Assembly (NCBI RefSeq): GCF_022024055.1
Contig: NZ_CP091788.1
Coordinates: 310,001-374,000, forward strand
Length of the DNA: 64,000 nucleotides
From: Prevotella sp. E2-28
GTDB lineage: Bacteria; Bacteroidota; Bacteroidia; Bacteroidales; Bacteroidaceae
Direction: 5' to 3'
Part shown: piece by piece, positions 49,242 to 58,315 of the stretch
How positions within the stretch are numbered: position 1 is the first letter of the stretch
Layout: every line of letters starts with the position of its first letter
Notes under the pieces: model-generated
What the model saw: the letters and a program-made list of their open reading frames with translations, nothing else
What the model was told of the DNA's origin: nothing
Databases searched by the model: none
Made by a program: the position numbers and the translations under genes

Positions 49242-50234
49242 TTATTTCTTCACGCTGATATCAATTTTTGGAATGCGTCCGTCCTTCAGGCGTTTAAACT
49301 CGCGGAAGGCGGTGGTGCGACGGAAACCGTTGCCGCCTGAGGGTATGCCGTCGTGATAGAAGAGGTACGACTTCCCCTTGAAGTCGATAGTGCCACCGTG
49401 GATGGTAAACGAGCCGGGTGCCTCGTCGGTGATGCGTCCTTCATAGTGCCAGGGGCCGTGGATGCTCTTTGAGGTAGAGTAGGCCCAATGTTCAGGCACG
49501 CCACCTGCAGCATACTCCAAGAAATAGGTATCGCCAATCTTATAGATCCAAGGAGCTTCCTCGAAACCGGTCTTCATCACTCTCTTGTGGAGCTGATAGT
49601 CCATCTTCATACATTTTGGTCCGAACTGTGCCTCATCGTCGAGCATGGGGCGCATGTCGCAGATACCGTTGTTGGCAAAACTCTTATCTGTTGAGATCAT
49701 ATCCTCGTTCAGCTTCGCATACCAGCAGCCATTGTTGCCCCAGAAGAGCCACGCCTGTCCGTCGTCATCAATAAATACCGTGGGGTCAATAAAGCCCCAG
49801 TCGCCAGGAATCAACGGTTTGCCGATGGGGTCAGTCCAAGGACCTTCAGGACGATCGGCTACAGCTACGCCGATGCCATGCAGATGCTTGGTTGTATCCT
49901 CTGCAGCCACATACCAGTACCACTTCCCGTTGCGCTCGATAGCTTGCGAAGCCCAAGCGTTATCGCCCTGCTTAGCCCACTTGAAGTTGGCTGTTGACAT
50001 CACTACGCCGTGATCCGTCCAGTGCTCCATATCGGTAGTGGAGAACAACTGCCAGTCGGGCATACGGAAGTAGGTCGCTGTGTCCAAGTCGTGACCTGTA
50101 AAAACATAGAGACGGTCACCCGATACCACAGGAGCAGGGTCTGGGTTGTACATGTGGTTGTTTACACGTTTTTGCGCCCAGCCCGTCATTGCGATGAGGG
50201 CAAATAAAGTGATAAGGATAGTTTTCTTGTTCAT
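49242..50234 (-). CDS. Secreted GH43-family glycosidase
   Basis: The 330-residue protein has a signal peptide (MNKKTILITLFALIAMTGWAQ) and one GH43 propeller: NNHMYNPDPAPVVSGDRLYVFTGHD (base Asp), NAWASQAIERNGKWYWYVA, GFIDPTVFIDDDGQAWLFWGN (pKa-modulating Asp) and GFEEAPWIYKIGDTYFLEYA (acid Glu). It likely releases arabinose or xylose from plant polysaccharides. It is the third gene of an operon after the TlpA-like and CPBP genes (gaps 8 and 4 bp), an unusual setting for a glycosidase. The signal peptide is nearly the same as those of the neighbouring TlpA-like proteins. Confidence 0.9.
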   Translation of the reverse strand: MNKKTILITLFALIAMTGWAQKRVNNHMYNPDPAPVVSGDRLYVFTGHDLDTATYFRMPDWQLFSTTDMEHWTDHGVVMSTANFKWAKQGDNAWASQAIERNGKWYWYVAAEDTTKHLHGIGVAVADRPEGPWTDPIGKPLIPGDWGFIDPTVFIDDDGQAWLFWGNNGCWYAKLNEDMISTDKSFANNGICDMRPMLDDEAQFGPKCMKMDYQLHKRVMKTGFEEAPWIYKIGDTYFLEYAAGGVPEHWAYSTSKSIHGPWHYEGRITDEAPGSFTIHGGTIDFKGKSYLFYHDGIPSGGNGFRRTTAFREFKRLKDGRIPKIDISVKK

Positions 50235-50238
50235 TGGT

Positions 50239-51054
50239 TTAATATGTGTTTGTTCGTAGATAACGCTTTTGTTTATACCATCTCAAGCCTATCACCAACA
50301 GGGGAGGAAAGATGATGAGGAATAGCAGGCATATCTTTGTAGGAAGATCAGCGTTGGGATCTTCGCTGAATGCAGCGATAGCGAATGCCGTAGAGTTATT
50401 GGTGATATGGATGAGGATGCCTGGCAGTAGACTCTTTGTGCGCCAATAGAGCCAGCCACAGATGATGCCGAAGATGGCGGTGCCTACAAACTGCGTAAAG
50501 GTGCCGTGGAACAAGGCGAAGATGAGGGCAGGCACGACAATAGCCACCCAGGGCTTCTGTCGCATACGGAGCAGTCCGCCCACCAGCACACCACGGAATA
50601 CTATCTCCTCGACGATAGGTGCCAGTATGCCTCCCGCAATGAGTCCCAGAGGACTAGTCATCATTTTGACCATCATATCAAAATGCTCTTCCTCTTCTGG
50701 GAAGAGCTTGTTGATGCCTATGAGTTGCAGGAGAGCTGCTTCTGTGAACATCCAGCCCCAGGCAATCAACATAGCGTAACCCGCTGCCTTCTTAAAGTTA
50801 CTGCGTTCTATGCGTCCAGGTTTTATCTTGACATATCTCTTCTTCAGGAATACGGCTATCGTCAAAATACTGCATAATATCATGACGCATAATGCACCGT
50901 TTGATGTCATCAAAAGTTCCTGCATCGCCTCTCCCTTGTAGCCTTTGATGACACCATAAATCACTAAAGGAATCATCAACGGAAGTGCGACTCCCTGATC
51001 CAGTAAGAGGTAGAGCAGAAACTGCTTCACCATGATCCAAAATTGTTTCTTCAT
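50239..51054 (-). CDS. CPBP-family intramembrane metalloprotease
   Basis: The 271-residue protein has about seven hydrophobic segments and the CPBP (Abi) motifs: EEIVFRGVLVGGLL (EExxxR), FALFHGTFTQF (FxxxH) and HITNNSTA (HxxxN). Relatives include type II CAAX proteases and bacteriocin-immunity proteins. It lies between a TlpA-like gene and a GH43 gene. No prenylated or peptide substrate is visible in the window. Confidence 0.9.
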   Translation of the reverse strand: MKKQFWIMVKQFLLYLLLDQGVALPLMIPLVIYGVIKGYKGEAMQELLMTSNGALCVMILCSILTIAVFLKKRYVKIKPGRIERSNFKKAAGYAMLIAWGWMFTEAALLQLIGINKLFPEEEEHFDMMVKMMTSPLGLIAGGILAPIVEEIVFRGVLVGGLLRMRQKPWVAIVVPALIFALFHGTFTQFVGTAIFGIICGWLYWRTKSLLPGILIHITNNSTAFAIAAFSEDPNADLPTKICLLFLIIFPPLLVIGLRWYKQKRYLRTNTY

Positions 51055-51062
51055 ATGATGTA

Positions 51063-52808
51063 TTATTTCAAATTCTCCAATAGTTTTGCAAGACCTTCGA
51101 GGTCGCGAGGATCGGCATTAACATCGAGAACGGTACCATCGCGATTAATGAGGCGGTAATGGGGCCAAGCATGAACGCCAAGGAAACGTTCGATGGCACT
51201 CTGCTGGTCTATGGGTAGATTGTAATGGAAAATGTTCTCGCCAACGACATTATACTCTTTGATGACGTTCTTCCATGCCTCGTCAGTGCTGCGGTTGGCT
51301 AAATAGAGATACACGAGGTCGTAGTCCTTCAGTCGCTCGTATTCCTCCTTGCTGTGGGAGAGGGCTTCCTTGCAAGGACCGCACCAAGTGCCCCAGATGT
51401 CGAGCAGAACAAGGTGACCGCGATAGGGTTCTGTGAGTTTGCGGAGTATCTGCTCACCATCGCTCATGTTGGCAACCTCATCGGAAGACTTCAAACTTGC
51501 AGACTTTGAAATGTCACGCTTTTGAATGCTCTGCTGAAGGGCTGTGTATTTGTCGTTCTTCTTTTTAACTACAGCAAGTGCATACGGCATCTTTATCAAC
51601 TGTTGCTCGACAAGGGAAAGTGTCATGGAGTCGATGGGGTGGTGTGTACCCTCCATCATCTCGCAGAGCATGTGGGCAAAGAAAACGTCACGCAGTGGAT
51701 ATTCACATCCTACGGAGTCCAACAACGTCTGAATGGTTTCAAAATTGCCTTGGTCGGGTAAATAATATTCAAGGTAGTTGTTCATAAAATAGGGGAAGTC
51801 GTCATAGAGTGTGTAGGGCTTGCTGGCTTTCTGCCAGAATTCCTTACCCACGGTGTCCATATACTCCTGTGGCAGTTTGAAGTCAGGCATGTAGTATTTG
51901 GCTTGCGACATCGACTCACCCTGAATCATCTGATACTCACCTTCTACGTAGTCGATATACCGCTGTGAGAGCGTGGGGTGCTTAGTTATCAGTTCTTGCA
52001 GCTGATTCTCGCATCGGGCACGAGTGCTGTCCGTCTTCGCCTTGAAGTCCATCGCCTTCACCTTTCCGGCTTGGCTGCGGTCGATGCGGTCGTGCTTTCC
52101 ATTGGTTGGATAAGCCAACAGTTCGTTCTGTACACGCACATTTTCCCCCATCCATAGCGTTTTCCCCGTCTTGTAATCATGCAGGAAAAAATAGGTCTCG
52201 CCTGGTTCCACAAAGGTGATGATGTTGGTTCGATGCTCATCCAGCCATATTTCAGAGGTGTTGACAACTGGGAAACGGAGTGTGAAACGTCCCAGCGAGT
52301 CCATCTTAACAAAGAAATTCTCGGGTTCGTCCTTTACAATGCAGTTCCAGAATATTCCAAAATCTCTGCCTTTTTCCCATTCTTCTTGGGGCATATCTTT
52401 CAGCCAGCCAATGATGGTCACGCTATCACCATCCCTATAGCCATTGTCTACGAAGCCTGTGCGGAGGTCTTTCTTTGGATAGTCGGGTAGTGTAGCTGTA
52501 GTGATGAGACTACATTCTACGGGTTTCTGCTTGCCTACGGAAATCTTTCGTAGCCCCTTTCTCTCCTTCTCAACTTTGATAGACGTTCCATCATCGATGG
52601 TCAGTATGTAGGCATCTTTCTTTTCTGTCTTATTTGTGATGTCCCACACCTTATTGTTGTATATGACGTGTTTCTGGGTAAAGCCGATTATCCAGTCGCC
52701 AGTCTGTTCGTTACGCCAATAGGTGTCTGCAAGTTGATCTACAAATCTCTGTGCTTGCCCCGTCAAGACAACGAGGGCAAAGATAATGGTTAAGATGGTT
52801 TTCTTCAT
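51063..52808 (-). CDS. Secreted TlpA-like thioredoxin-domain protein (paralogue 1)
   Basis: The start at 52808 (MKKTILTIIFALVVLTGQAQ) gives 581 residues and a signal peptide. A long N-terminal part (about 20-440) contains an early TYWRNEQTGDWIIGF block, a region like DUF4369 and helical stretches. The C-terminal thioredoxin domain is LVLLDIWGTWCGPCKEALSHSKEEYERL with CGPC near residue 472, then NIFHYNLPIDQQSAIERFLGV and ending LEGLAKLLENLK. Members act as periplasmic thiol-disulfide reductases; the role of the large N-terminal part is unknown. The promoter carries the CTTGCCGATACCGGCAAG palindrome. CPBP and GH43 genes follow. Confidence 0.88.
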   Translation of the reverse strand: MKKTILTIIFALVVLTGQAQRFVDQLADTYWRNEQTGDWIIGFTQKHVIYNNKVWDITNKTEKKDAYILTIDDGTSIKVEKERKGLRKISVGKQKPVECSLITTATLPDYPKKDLRTGFVDNGYRDGDSVTIIGWLKDMPQEEWEKGRDFGIFWNCIVKDEPENFFVKMDSLGRFTLRFPVVNTSEIWLDEHRTNIITFVEPGETYFFLHDYKTGKTLWMGENVRVQNELLAYPTNGKHDRIDRSQAGKVKAMDFKAKTDSTRARCENQLQELITKHPTLSQRYIDYVEGEYQMIQGESMSQAKYYMPDFKLPQEYMDTVGKEFWQKASKPYTLYDDFPYFMNNYLEYYLPDQGNFETIQTLLDSVGCEYPLRDVFFAHMLCEMMEGTHHPIDSMTLSLVEQQLIKMPYALAVVKKKNDKYTALQQSIQKRDISKSASLKSSDEVANMSDGEQILRKLTEPYRGHLVLLDIWGTWCGPCKEALSHSKEEYERLKDYDLVYLYLANRSTDEAWKNVIKEYNVVGENIFHYNLPIDQQSAIERFLGVHAWPHYRLINRDGTVLDVNADPRDLEGLAKLLENLK

Positions 52809-52820
52809 TGGTTTTTGTTG

Positions 52821-52852
52821 CAAAGATACTGTTTCTTGCCGATACCGGCAAG
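52821..52852 (-). promoter_or_regulatory. Promoter with palindromic operator, upstream of TlpA-like paralogue 1
   Basis: On the minus strand TTG, 20 bp and TATCTTTG (52821-52828). The -33 TTG is the left end of CTTGCCGGTATCGGCAAG (plus-strand 52835-52852), a palindrome with 7-bp arms that fills most of the spacer. The same site occurs at 55017 and 62676. Confidence 0.8.
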
Positions 52853-52855
52853 TTT

Positions 52856-54073
52856 TTATTTCTTTTTCTTCTTTGAAGATTCAAACCGTATGGTGAGGGG
52901 CGTGTCGGTAATCGGAATCTTATTGATCCAATGCTGGCCATTAGACGCCGTTAGTGTGACACATGATTGAGACAGCCACGTGCGAGGCAACCAGAAGGCG
53001 AAATGTCCAGTGGAGTCGGAGGCCGTGCCTGAGCCCATCTGCGATTTTCCTTCCACATGAATCCAGACATCTGCCAATGGCTTGTCATCTTCGTTTAATA
53101 CATAACCCTCAACATAGCGACGTGACTCCATCAGCTCGGGATGTTGGCGGACGTAGGCATCGCATAGCGTATCGGGATAGGTCGTGTATTCCGCAATAGT
53201 GCCCTTTACCTTCACACCATATTTCTCTTCAATGGATTGTTTGTCCTTCTCATTATAATAATACCTGGTACTCCGAATTGTCTGCTGATGCCTGTTAAAA
53301 TACACGAGTTCGCCAATGGTGTTAGGCACGTTCTTGATGAAATCTACAGAATCGGGAAGTGGTGTGCCATTTATCACGATGAGTCTGCGCACGGTGCCTG
53401 GCTCCAAGACTTCTGGTGGCGGCGGAGTGGTCAGGCCAGTGATGACATTCAGGGATGCTTCAAAGAGAGAATCCTTGCGGCTCACGTTACCCGTACGGAC
53501 TGTTTCTGCCAGTTCGTTAGTAAACTTCACAAGCACGTTCTTATTACGATGTGACTTTGCAAACTTACCGTCTATGAAGTACTCCCACTTCGTGCCGTCC
53601 AAAAGAAAGACTTCCCTGTCCTCGGCAGCACCAACAGCAGTCCTCCATATTGCCCTTAACTGCTGCACCTGCTCATCGGAAATAGCAAGCGAGTAAGTCT
53701 TTGCCTCAGGAGCCACATAGTTCTTTGGACGCTTTCGTGGTATTGAATAATTCTTACCCTTGATCTTCTTCTTTTTATGCATAGCCCCGTACGTGCTATA
53801 CCAGATGCTTTTTTCTGCTACCTTATATACGAGAGCATGGGCCAATGAGTCGTAGGTCAGCGTCCATTCGGGCGAGAACGACGGAATACACTCCACGCCG
53901 AAGGCTGCGCCCTGCGGCATCAATAGCCGTGCCTTCTCACGGTCAAACATTTTTCTTTGCGAACTGGCCTTTCGCAAATCCTTTGATTCGCTGTCCACAC
54001 GGATGAGCCTGTCCTGCGCTGCCGCTGTAAGAGCTACGAGAGCGAGTAATGTGGTTAAGATGGTTTTCTGCAT
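52856..54073 (-). CDS. Secreted protein with C-terminal carboxypeptidase-regulatory-like domain
   Basis: The 405-residue protein has the signal peptide MQKTILTTLLALVALTAAAQ. The central part (about 75-300) is of unknown fold, with KTYSLAISDEQVQQLRAIWRTAV and REVFLLDGTKWEYFIDGKFAKS. The final 75 residues, VEGYVLNEDDKPLADVWIHVEGKSQMGSGTASDSTGHFAFWLP, form a CarboxypepD_reg-type beta-sandwich. It starts 2 bp after the Fic gene and is co-transcribed with it. The pairing of an intracellular Fic enzyme with a secreted beta-sandwich protein is unusual. Confidence 0.75.
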   Translation of the reverse strand: MQKTILTTLLALVALTAAAQDRLIRVDSESKDLRKASSQRKMFDREKARLLMPQGAAFGVECIPSFSPEWTLTYDSLAHALVYKVAEKSIWYSTYGAMHKKKKIKGKNYSIPRKRPKNYVAPEAKTYSLAISDEQVQQLRAIWRTAVGAAEDREVFLLDGTKWEYFIDGKFAKSHRNKNVLVKFTNELAETVRTGNVSRKDSLFEASLNVITGLTTPPPPEVLEPGTVRRLIVINGTPLPDSVDFIKNVPNTIGELVYFNRHQQTIRSTRYYYNEKDKQSIEEKYGVKVKGTIAEYTTYPDTLCDAYVRQHPELMESRRYVEGYVLNEDDKPLADVWIHVEGKSQMGSGTASDSTGHFAFWLPRTWLSQSCVTLTASNGQHWINKIPITDTPLTIRFESSKKKKK

Positions 54074-54075
54074 AG

Positions 54076-54963
54076 CTAATATGATATCTTGAAATAGTCG
54101 AGCAATGATTTATACTTGTCTTGGGTGGTGAGGCAGGTGTCCGTGAGAAAACCGTTAATGTGTCCCCACTCACGCAGACCACGATAATAAAATAGTTTGA
54201 GGTCATCGCTGATGATGAAAGGTACGATGCCGTTTGCCAGACATTCCTTGAACATCAGCAGGCGTCCCACGCGACCATTGCCGTCCTGAAAAGGATGAAT
54301 CTGCTCGAAGCGAACGTGGAAATCGAGGATGTCTTCCAGCGTCTTGTGTTTATTGCGATGATACTCGTTCAGCAAAGACTTTATTTGACGATGCACCTCT
54401 TTGGGAGGACAAGTCTCTTGACCACCCACTTCGTTGGCCAGTCGTTTGTACTCACCCACAGCAAACCAATCCTTGCGGCTATCTGATGTACCCGTCTTCA
54501 GAAGCAGATGAAGCTGCTTGACAAAGGTTTCCGTCACGGGTTCCTCAGCGTGGTCGATGATGTAGTCGATGCAGCGGAAATGGTTTACCGTCTCAACGAT
54601 ATCATCCACATTTATCGTTTCGTCAGTAATGCCGATAGTGTTCGTTTCAAAGATGTAACGTGTCTGGTCGTGCGTCAGCCGACTGCCCTCAATGTGGTTG
54701 GAGTTGTAGGTCAGGTCAATCTGCGTGCGATGATAGATACCACCCTTCAGTCGCGAGGCTTTTTGCTCTCGCAACGCCGTCAACAGGGGCGATACCTTCT
54801 TTTGGACGGCTCCTTTTTGTGGAAGGACTGCATCCGCAGGGATGTTCCACGTCTTTCCTGTGAGGAATGCCCCTTCAATCTTTCCGCTCGCACAGTAGTT
54901 GCGGGCTGTACGTTCCGAAATGCCGAATTTCTCGGCAAACTGCAAGACTGATATATACTCCAT
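54076..54963 (-). CDS. Fic-family protein with N-terminal helix-turn-helix
   Basis: Fic proteins usually transfer AMP from ATP to a target Ser, Thr or Tyr. The 295-residue protein starts with an excisionase/MerR-like HTH (MEYISVLQFAEKFGISERTARNYCASGKI, 1-30), then the inhibitory motif S-x-x-x-E-G (Ser88, Glu92, Gly93 in YNSNHIEGS), and the active-site loop HPFQDGNGRVGR at about 222-233, intact for catalysis. The inhibitory motif lies N-terminal to the Fic fold, as in class II. The HTH may recognise DNA; its own promoter bears a palindrome plus an extra half-site in the leader. The co-transcribed gene encodes a secreted protein. Confidence 0.92.
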   Translation of the reverse strand: MEYISVLQFAEKFGISERTARNYCASGKIEGAFLTGKTWNIPADAVLPQKGAVQKKVSPLLTALREQKASRLKGGIYHRTQIDLTYNSNHIEGSRLTHDQTRYIFETNTIGITDETINVDDIVETVNHFRCIDYIIDHAEEPVTETFVKQLHLLLKTGTSDSRKDWFAVGEYKRLANEVGGQETCPPKEVHRQIKSLLNEYHRNKHKTLEDILDFHVRFEQIHPFQDGNGRVGRLLMFKECLANGIVPFIISDDLKLFYYRGLREWGHINGFLTDTCLTTQDKYKSLLDYFKISY

Positions 54964-54971
54964 TTTCTTCT

Positions 54972-54980
54972 ATCGGCAAG
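54972..54980 (-). promoter_or_regulatory. Extra half-site of the palindrome in the fic leader
   Basis: CTTGCCGAT on the minus strand, 8 bp before the fic ATG, repeats one arm of the promoter palindrome. The same half-site, in the same position, precedes the thioredoxin gene at 60939 (62630-62638). Confidence 0.6.
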
Positions 54981-55001
54981 TTTTTAGCTTATTTTCTGCC
55001 G

Positions 55002-55033
55002 CAAAGATACTGATTTTTGCCGATACCGGCAAG
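55002..55033 (-). promoter_or_regulatory. Promoter with palindromic operator, upstream of the fic gene
   Basis: On the minus strand TTG, 20 bp, TATCTTTG (55002-55009), with the palindrome CTTGCCGGTATCGGCAA covering -33 and spacer (plus-strand 55017-55033). Identical in design to the sites at 52821 and 62661. Confidence 0.8.
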
Positions 55034-55046
55034 TTTTGGGTTGTTT

Positions 55047-57374
55047 TTATTTCATCTGATCCAATAGTTTTGCAAGACCTTCGAGGTCGCGAGGGTCGGC
55101 ATTGACATCAAGCACCTTTCCGTCGCGGTCGATGAGTTTGTAAGTTGGGAAACTGTGAACTTGCAGGAAATGCTCTACAGCACTCTGCTGATAGGCGGGC
55201 AGGTTGTAGTGGACGACGTTTTCGCCAACGACATTATACTCCTTGATGACGTTCTTCCATCCATCCTCAGGGCTGCGGTTGGCCAAATAGAGATACACGA
55301 GATTGTAGTCCTTCAGTCGCTCGTATTCCTCCTGACTGTGCGAGAGTGCTAATTTGCAAGGACCGCACCAAGTGCCCCAGATGTCGAGCAGAACAAGACG
55401 ACCGCGATAGGGTTCAGTAAGCTTGCGGAGTATCTGCTCACCATCGCTCATATTTGCCACATCGTCGTTAGTCTTCAGATTGCCCGACTTAGTGATGTCA
55501 CGTTGCTGTATTTCCAGATACTTGTTTTGCAGCGCCATAACGGCAGCTTTGGCAGAAGGCAGTTGCACTTCCAAATTCATCATGTTCATGGCAGCAGGGG
55601 GAAGGATGGTACGCTTCTCGTTGATGGCCCGACAGAACTGGCGTGCCAAAGAGATGTCACGCAGCGCGCGATCGCACCCCACAGAGTCGAGCACCTCCAT
55701 TGTCTGGCGGTAGCCGGTAAGATTCATCTCGTCCTGCAGTGGGTCTCCCATGCGGACTATCAGGGCGTTCAGCGTGGTGACGGTCTCGCTGGAGTTGAAG
55801 GCATTGATAAGGGAGTCGCGCTCCTGCTGTGAGATATCGTTCTTGACACCAGCCTTCAGTTGATTGTGCATGATGATATACTGATTCAACGCCTCACGTT
55901 CTTTGTCGGTCAGGGTCACCATACCTTGCTGTTCTAAACGCAGCACTGTGTTTCTGAAGTGTATGCCCCAGTCTCCTTGCTGCGTGTCTCTGAGGTGATT
56001 GAGATAGTCACGAACAAAGGTGCTGAAGTCTCTATAGAGCGTATAGGGCTTGCAGGCTTTCTTCCAGAGTTCGTTGCCCACATAGTCCATATATTCTTTG
56101 GGAAGATCGTACCCAGGAATGGAGTAGCGGGCCTGCATCATCGCTTCACCCTGACTGGTCAGATAATAGCCAGAAAGATAGTCGATGTATCGCTGTGAGA
56201 GGTTGGGATGCTGGGCCAGACAGTTCTGTAGCTTTGTCATGCTGGCAGCACGCGAGTCGTCTGTCCGAGCCTTGAACTGCATCGCAGTTACTTTACCTTC
56301 TTCCTTGTCCTCAATACGGTCGTTGTTCCAGTCGTGAGGATGCGCCAGCAGTTCGTTCTGCAACCTGACGTCATCGCCCATCCAAAGCGTCTGTCCTGTC
56401 AAGAAATCATAGAGGAAGAAGTAGGTCTTGCCTGGTTCCAGCAGGGTGCTCTTCGTTGTTCGTCCCCAGTCGAGGAACGCCTGCGAAGAGTTCAGAATCG
56501 GCATCTTAAACGAAAAACGTCCTAGGGAGTCCATCTTCGCATAAGAACTTTCCTCCTTGTCGCTGAAGATGTTTTCAATACCGATACCAAATTCTTTTCC
56601 TCGCTCCCACGCCACCTTGGGCATATCCTTCAGCCAGCCAATGATAGTCACGCTATCGTTTGTTCGGTAGCCGTTGTCAACAAAGCCCTTGCGTAGATCC
56701 TTCGTGGGATAGTCAGGCAGTGCTGCCGTAACGATAGGACTGCACGTCACAGCCTTCTCCTTGCCGATAGTGATGCTGCGCTTGCCTTTTTTCATCTTCC
56801 CGACCATGATGGCGGGACCATCAGCAAGCGTCAGCGTATAGGTGTCTTTTTTCTCCGTCTGACTCACGATGTCCCAAACCTTATTCTTATAGATGACGTG
56901 CTGAGGCGTGATACCGATGAGCCAGTCGCCTGTGGCTTCGTTGCGCCAGTAGGTGTGGGTGATACCTTCTGGTAAGCAGTTGGCATTGCGGATGTTCAGC
57001 AGTTGCAGACCATCGGGCGACATGAAGTCAAACTTCTGCGTTGTTACAGGCAGCGGCTCGAACGACATCGTCAGTTTCAGCGTGTCCTCCGTCATCATGT
57101 AGGGCTCGCCCAGTTTGATGACGGTAGCCTCCGTCACCTTGTATTCCTTGCCATCGGCTTTCAGGGCAGTTCCTGGCATAAAGCCTATCTGCTGACCTTT
57201 GCGGAAGTTAATTTGCAGGTCTACATCTGTACGGTCTGTGTACATAGCCACACGATTCACTTTGATGATGGGAACGTTGGCATACCCCATAACAATATCA
57301 TTCCAAATAATCTCTTGTGCCTGACTTGTCAGCGCGATGAGAGCGAGAAATGCGGAAAGGATGATTTTTTTCAT
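55047..57374 (-). CDS. Secreted TlpA-like thioredoxin-domain protein (paralogue 2)
   Basis: The 775-residue protein has a signal peptide (MKKIILSAFLALIALTSQAQ), an N-terminal beta-rich region (IIWNDIVMGYANVPIIKVNRVAMYTDRTDVDLQI), a HTYWRNEATGDWLIGITPQHVIY block shared with paralogue 1, a long helical middle and a C-terminal thioredoxin domain LVLLDIWGTWCGPCKLAL with CGPC near 667. The C-terminal half is nearly identical to the gene cut off at the right edge. It follows the gene at 57389 by 14 bp. It probably reduces disulfides or detects redox state in the periplasm. Confidence 0.88.
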   Translation of the reverse strand: MKKIILSAFLALIALTSQAQEIIWNDIVMGYANVPIIKVNRVAMYTDRTDVDLQINFRKGQQIGFMPGTALKADGKEYKVTEATVIKLGEPYMMTEDTLKLTMSFEPLPVTTQKFDFMSPDGLQLLNIRNANCLPEGITHTYWRNEATGDWLIGITPQHVIYKNKVWDIVSQTEKKDTYTLTLADGPAIMVGKMKKGKRSITIGKEKAVTCSPIVTAALPDYPTKDLRKGFVDNGYRTNDSVTIIGWLKDMPKVAWERGKEFGIGIENIFSDKEESSYAKMDSLGRFSFKMPILNSSQAFLDWGRTTKSTLLEPGKTYFFLYDFLTGQTLWMGDDVRLQNELLAHPHDWNNDRIEDKEEGKVTAMQFKARTDDSRAASMTKLQNCLAQHPNLSQRYIDYLSGYYLTSQGEAMMQARYSIPGYDLPKEYMDYVGNELWKKACKPYTLYRDFSTFVRDYLNHLRDTQQGDWGIHFRNTVLRLEQQGMVTLTDKEREALNQYIIMHNQLKAGVKNDISQQERDSLINAFNSSETVTTLNALIVRMGDPLQDEMNLTGYRQTMEVLDSVGCDRALRDISLARQFCRAINEKRTILPPAAMNMMNLEVQLPSAKAAVMALQNKYLEIQQRDITKSGNLKTNDDVANMSDGEQILRKLTEPYRGRLVLLDIWGTWCGPCKLALSHSQEEYERLKDYNLVYLYLANRSPEDGWKNVIKEYNVVGENVVHYNLPAYQQSAVEHFLQVHSFPTYKLIDRDGKVLDVNADPRDLEGLAKLLDQMK

Positions 57375-57388
57375 TAGTATTTTCTATT

Positions 57389-57982
57389 TTATAGTATCTT
57401 GATACCAAGGACAAAGAAATGGGGGATGTATTTCACAATGTCGGACGTGAGGTCGGGTTTGATGAAGTTATCGCCACAGAAACGGCAAGCGTTACAATCG
57501 GAATCGAACCAATAAGAGCCATAAAGGACGAGAGGAATGAATTTTCCTTTCTCGATAGGCGCAGTGAGTTCAAAGGGACGCGAATTATACATGTACCACT
57601 TTTCTTCTGGATGCTGCGGATCGCATATCGGCCTAAGATAGAGTCGACTGGAGAAACTACGGTCTTCTCTGAATTTAAAAACATATCTGGCTATTGAATC
57701 ATTGTCAGATGGTACGAAGCCAATGACAACTTTCTCGTCTAAGTCGACGGACATACTGAATCCAGAGACCTCTCTCGGCTCCTGGCCTTTGACATATTCC
57801 ATCACGACGGTCTGGGCTATTGCACCCTTAAACTCCTTCGTGTCGAAGCTGTAGGCCTTGAAGCCTTGAGCCTCGAGCAGGGGCAGATAGTCACTAATGG
57901 AAGGTTCGTTTACCTTAATTTGTTGTGCATGTGCCGTCAATGTTATGAGGGCGAGCATTGCGGAAAAGATGATTTTTTTCAT
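57389..57982 (-). CDS. Secreted protein of unknown function
   Basis: The start at 57982 (MKKIIFSAMLALITLTAHAQ) gives 197 residues and a signal peptide; the longer frame adds ten residues before it. The mature part shows QIKVNEPSISDYLPLLEAQGFKAYSFDTKEFKG and a Cys pair CNACRFCG near the C-terminus, ending VKYIPHFFVLGIKIL. No family is recognised. The cysteines might be a substrate or partner for the thioredoxin-domain proteins, but this is only a guess. Paralogue 2 starts 14 bp downstream. Confidence 0.7.
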   Translation of the reverse strand: MKKIIFSAMLALITLTAHAQQIKVNEPSISDYLPLLEAQGFKAYSFDTKEFKGAIAQTVVMEYVKGQEPREVSGFSMSVDLDEKVVIGFVPSDNDSIARYVFKFREDRSFSSRLYLRPICDPQHPEEKWYMYNSRPFELTAPIEKGKFIPLVLYGSYWFDSDCNACRFCGDNFIKPDLTSDIVKYIPHFFVLGIKIL

Positions 57983-58065
57983 AATTATTGTTTTATGGGC
58001 AAGACTTAACATTTGAAAGTTGTAATTTCTTTATTTTCAGTGGTTTATGCTTGAAAATGGGTGTC

Positions 58066-58268
58066 TAACACCTAACATAAGAGTTAACATAGAGTTAACA
58101 TAGACTTAACACGAACCTCATTTCCAGTCTTTTGTTAGGTCTTTTGTTAGGTCTTATGTTAGGTCTGTGTTAACTCTATGTTAAGTCCTATGTTAACTCT
58201 TGAAGGCCCTGGAATCGCTTGAAATGCCTTTAAACAGGGACTTTCTGATAATTTTATGTTAAGTCTTC
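58066..58268. repeat. 11-12 bp tandem repeats forming a large inverted repeat
   Basis: On the left, about four units like AGTTAACATAG (58070-58112); on the right, at least six of the reverse type, TGTTAGGTCTT, TGTTAACTCTA and similar (58131-58201). The two arrays could pair into a long hairpin. A partial copy TATGTTAAGTCTT lies at 58255-58267. No ORF is present. Confidence 0.75.
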
Positions 58269-58315
58269 GACAAAAATGCATTGTTATTATTTTAAAGTTT
58301 CGCAAACTCAACTTT

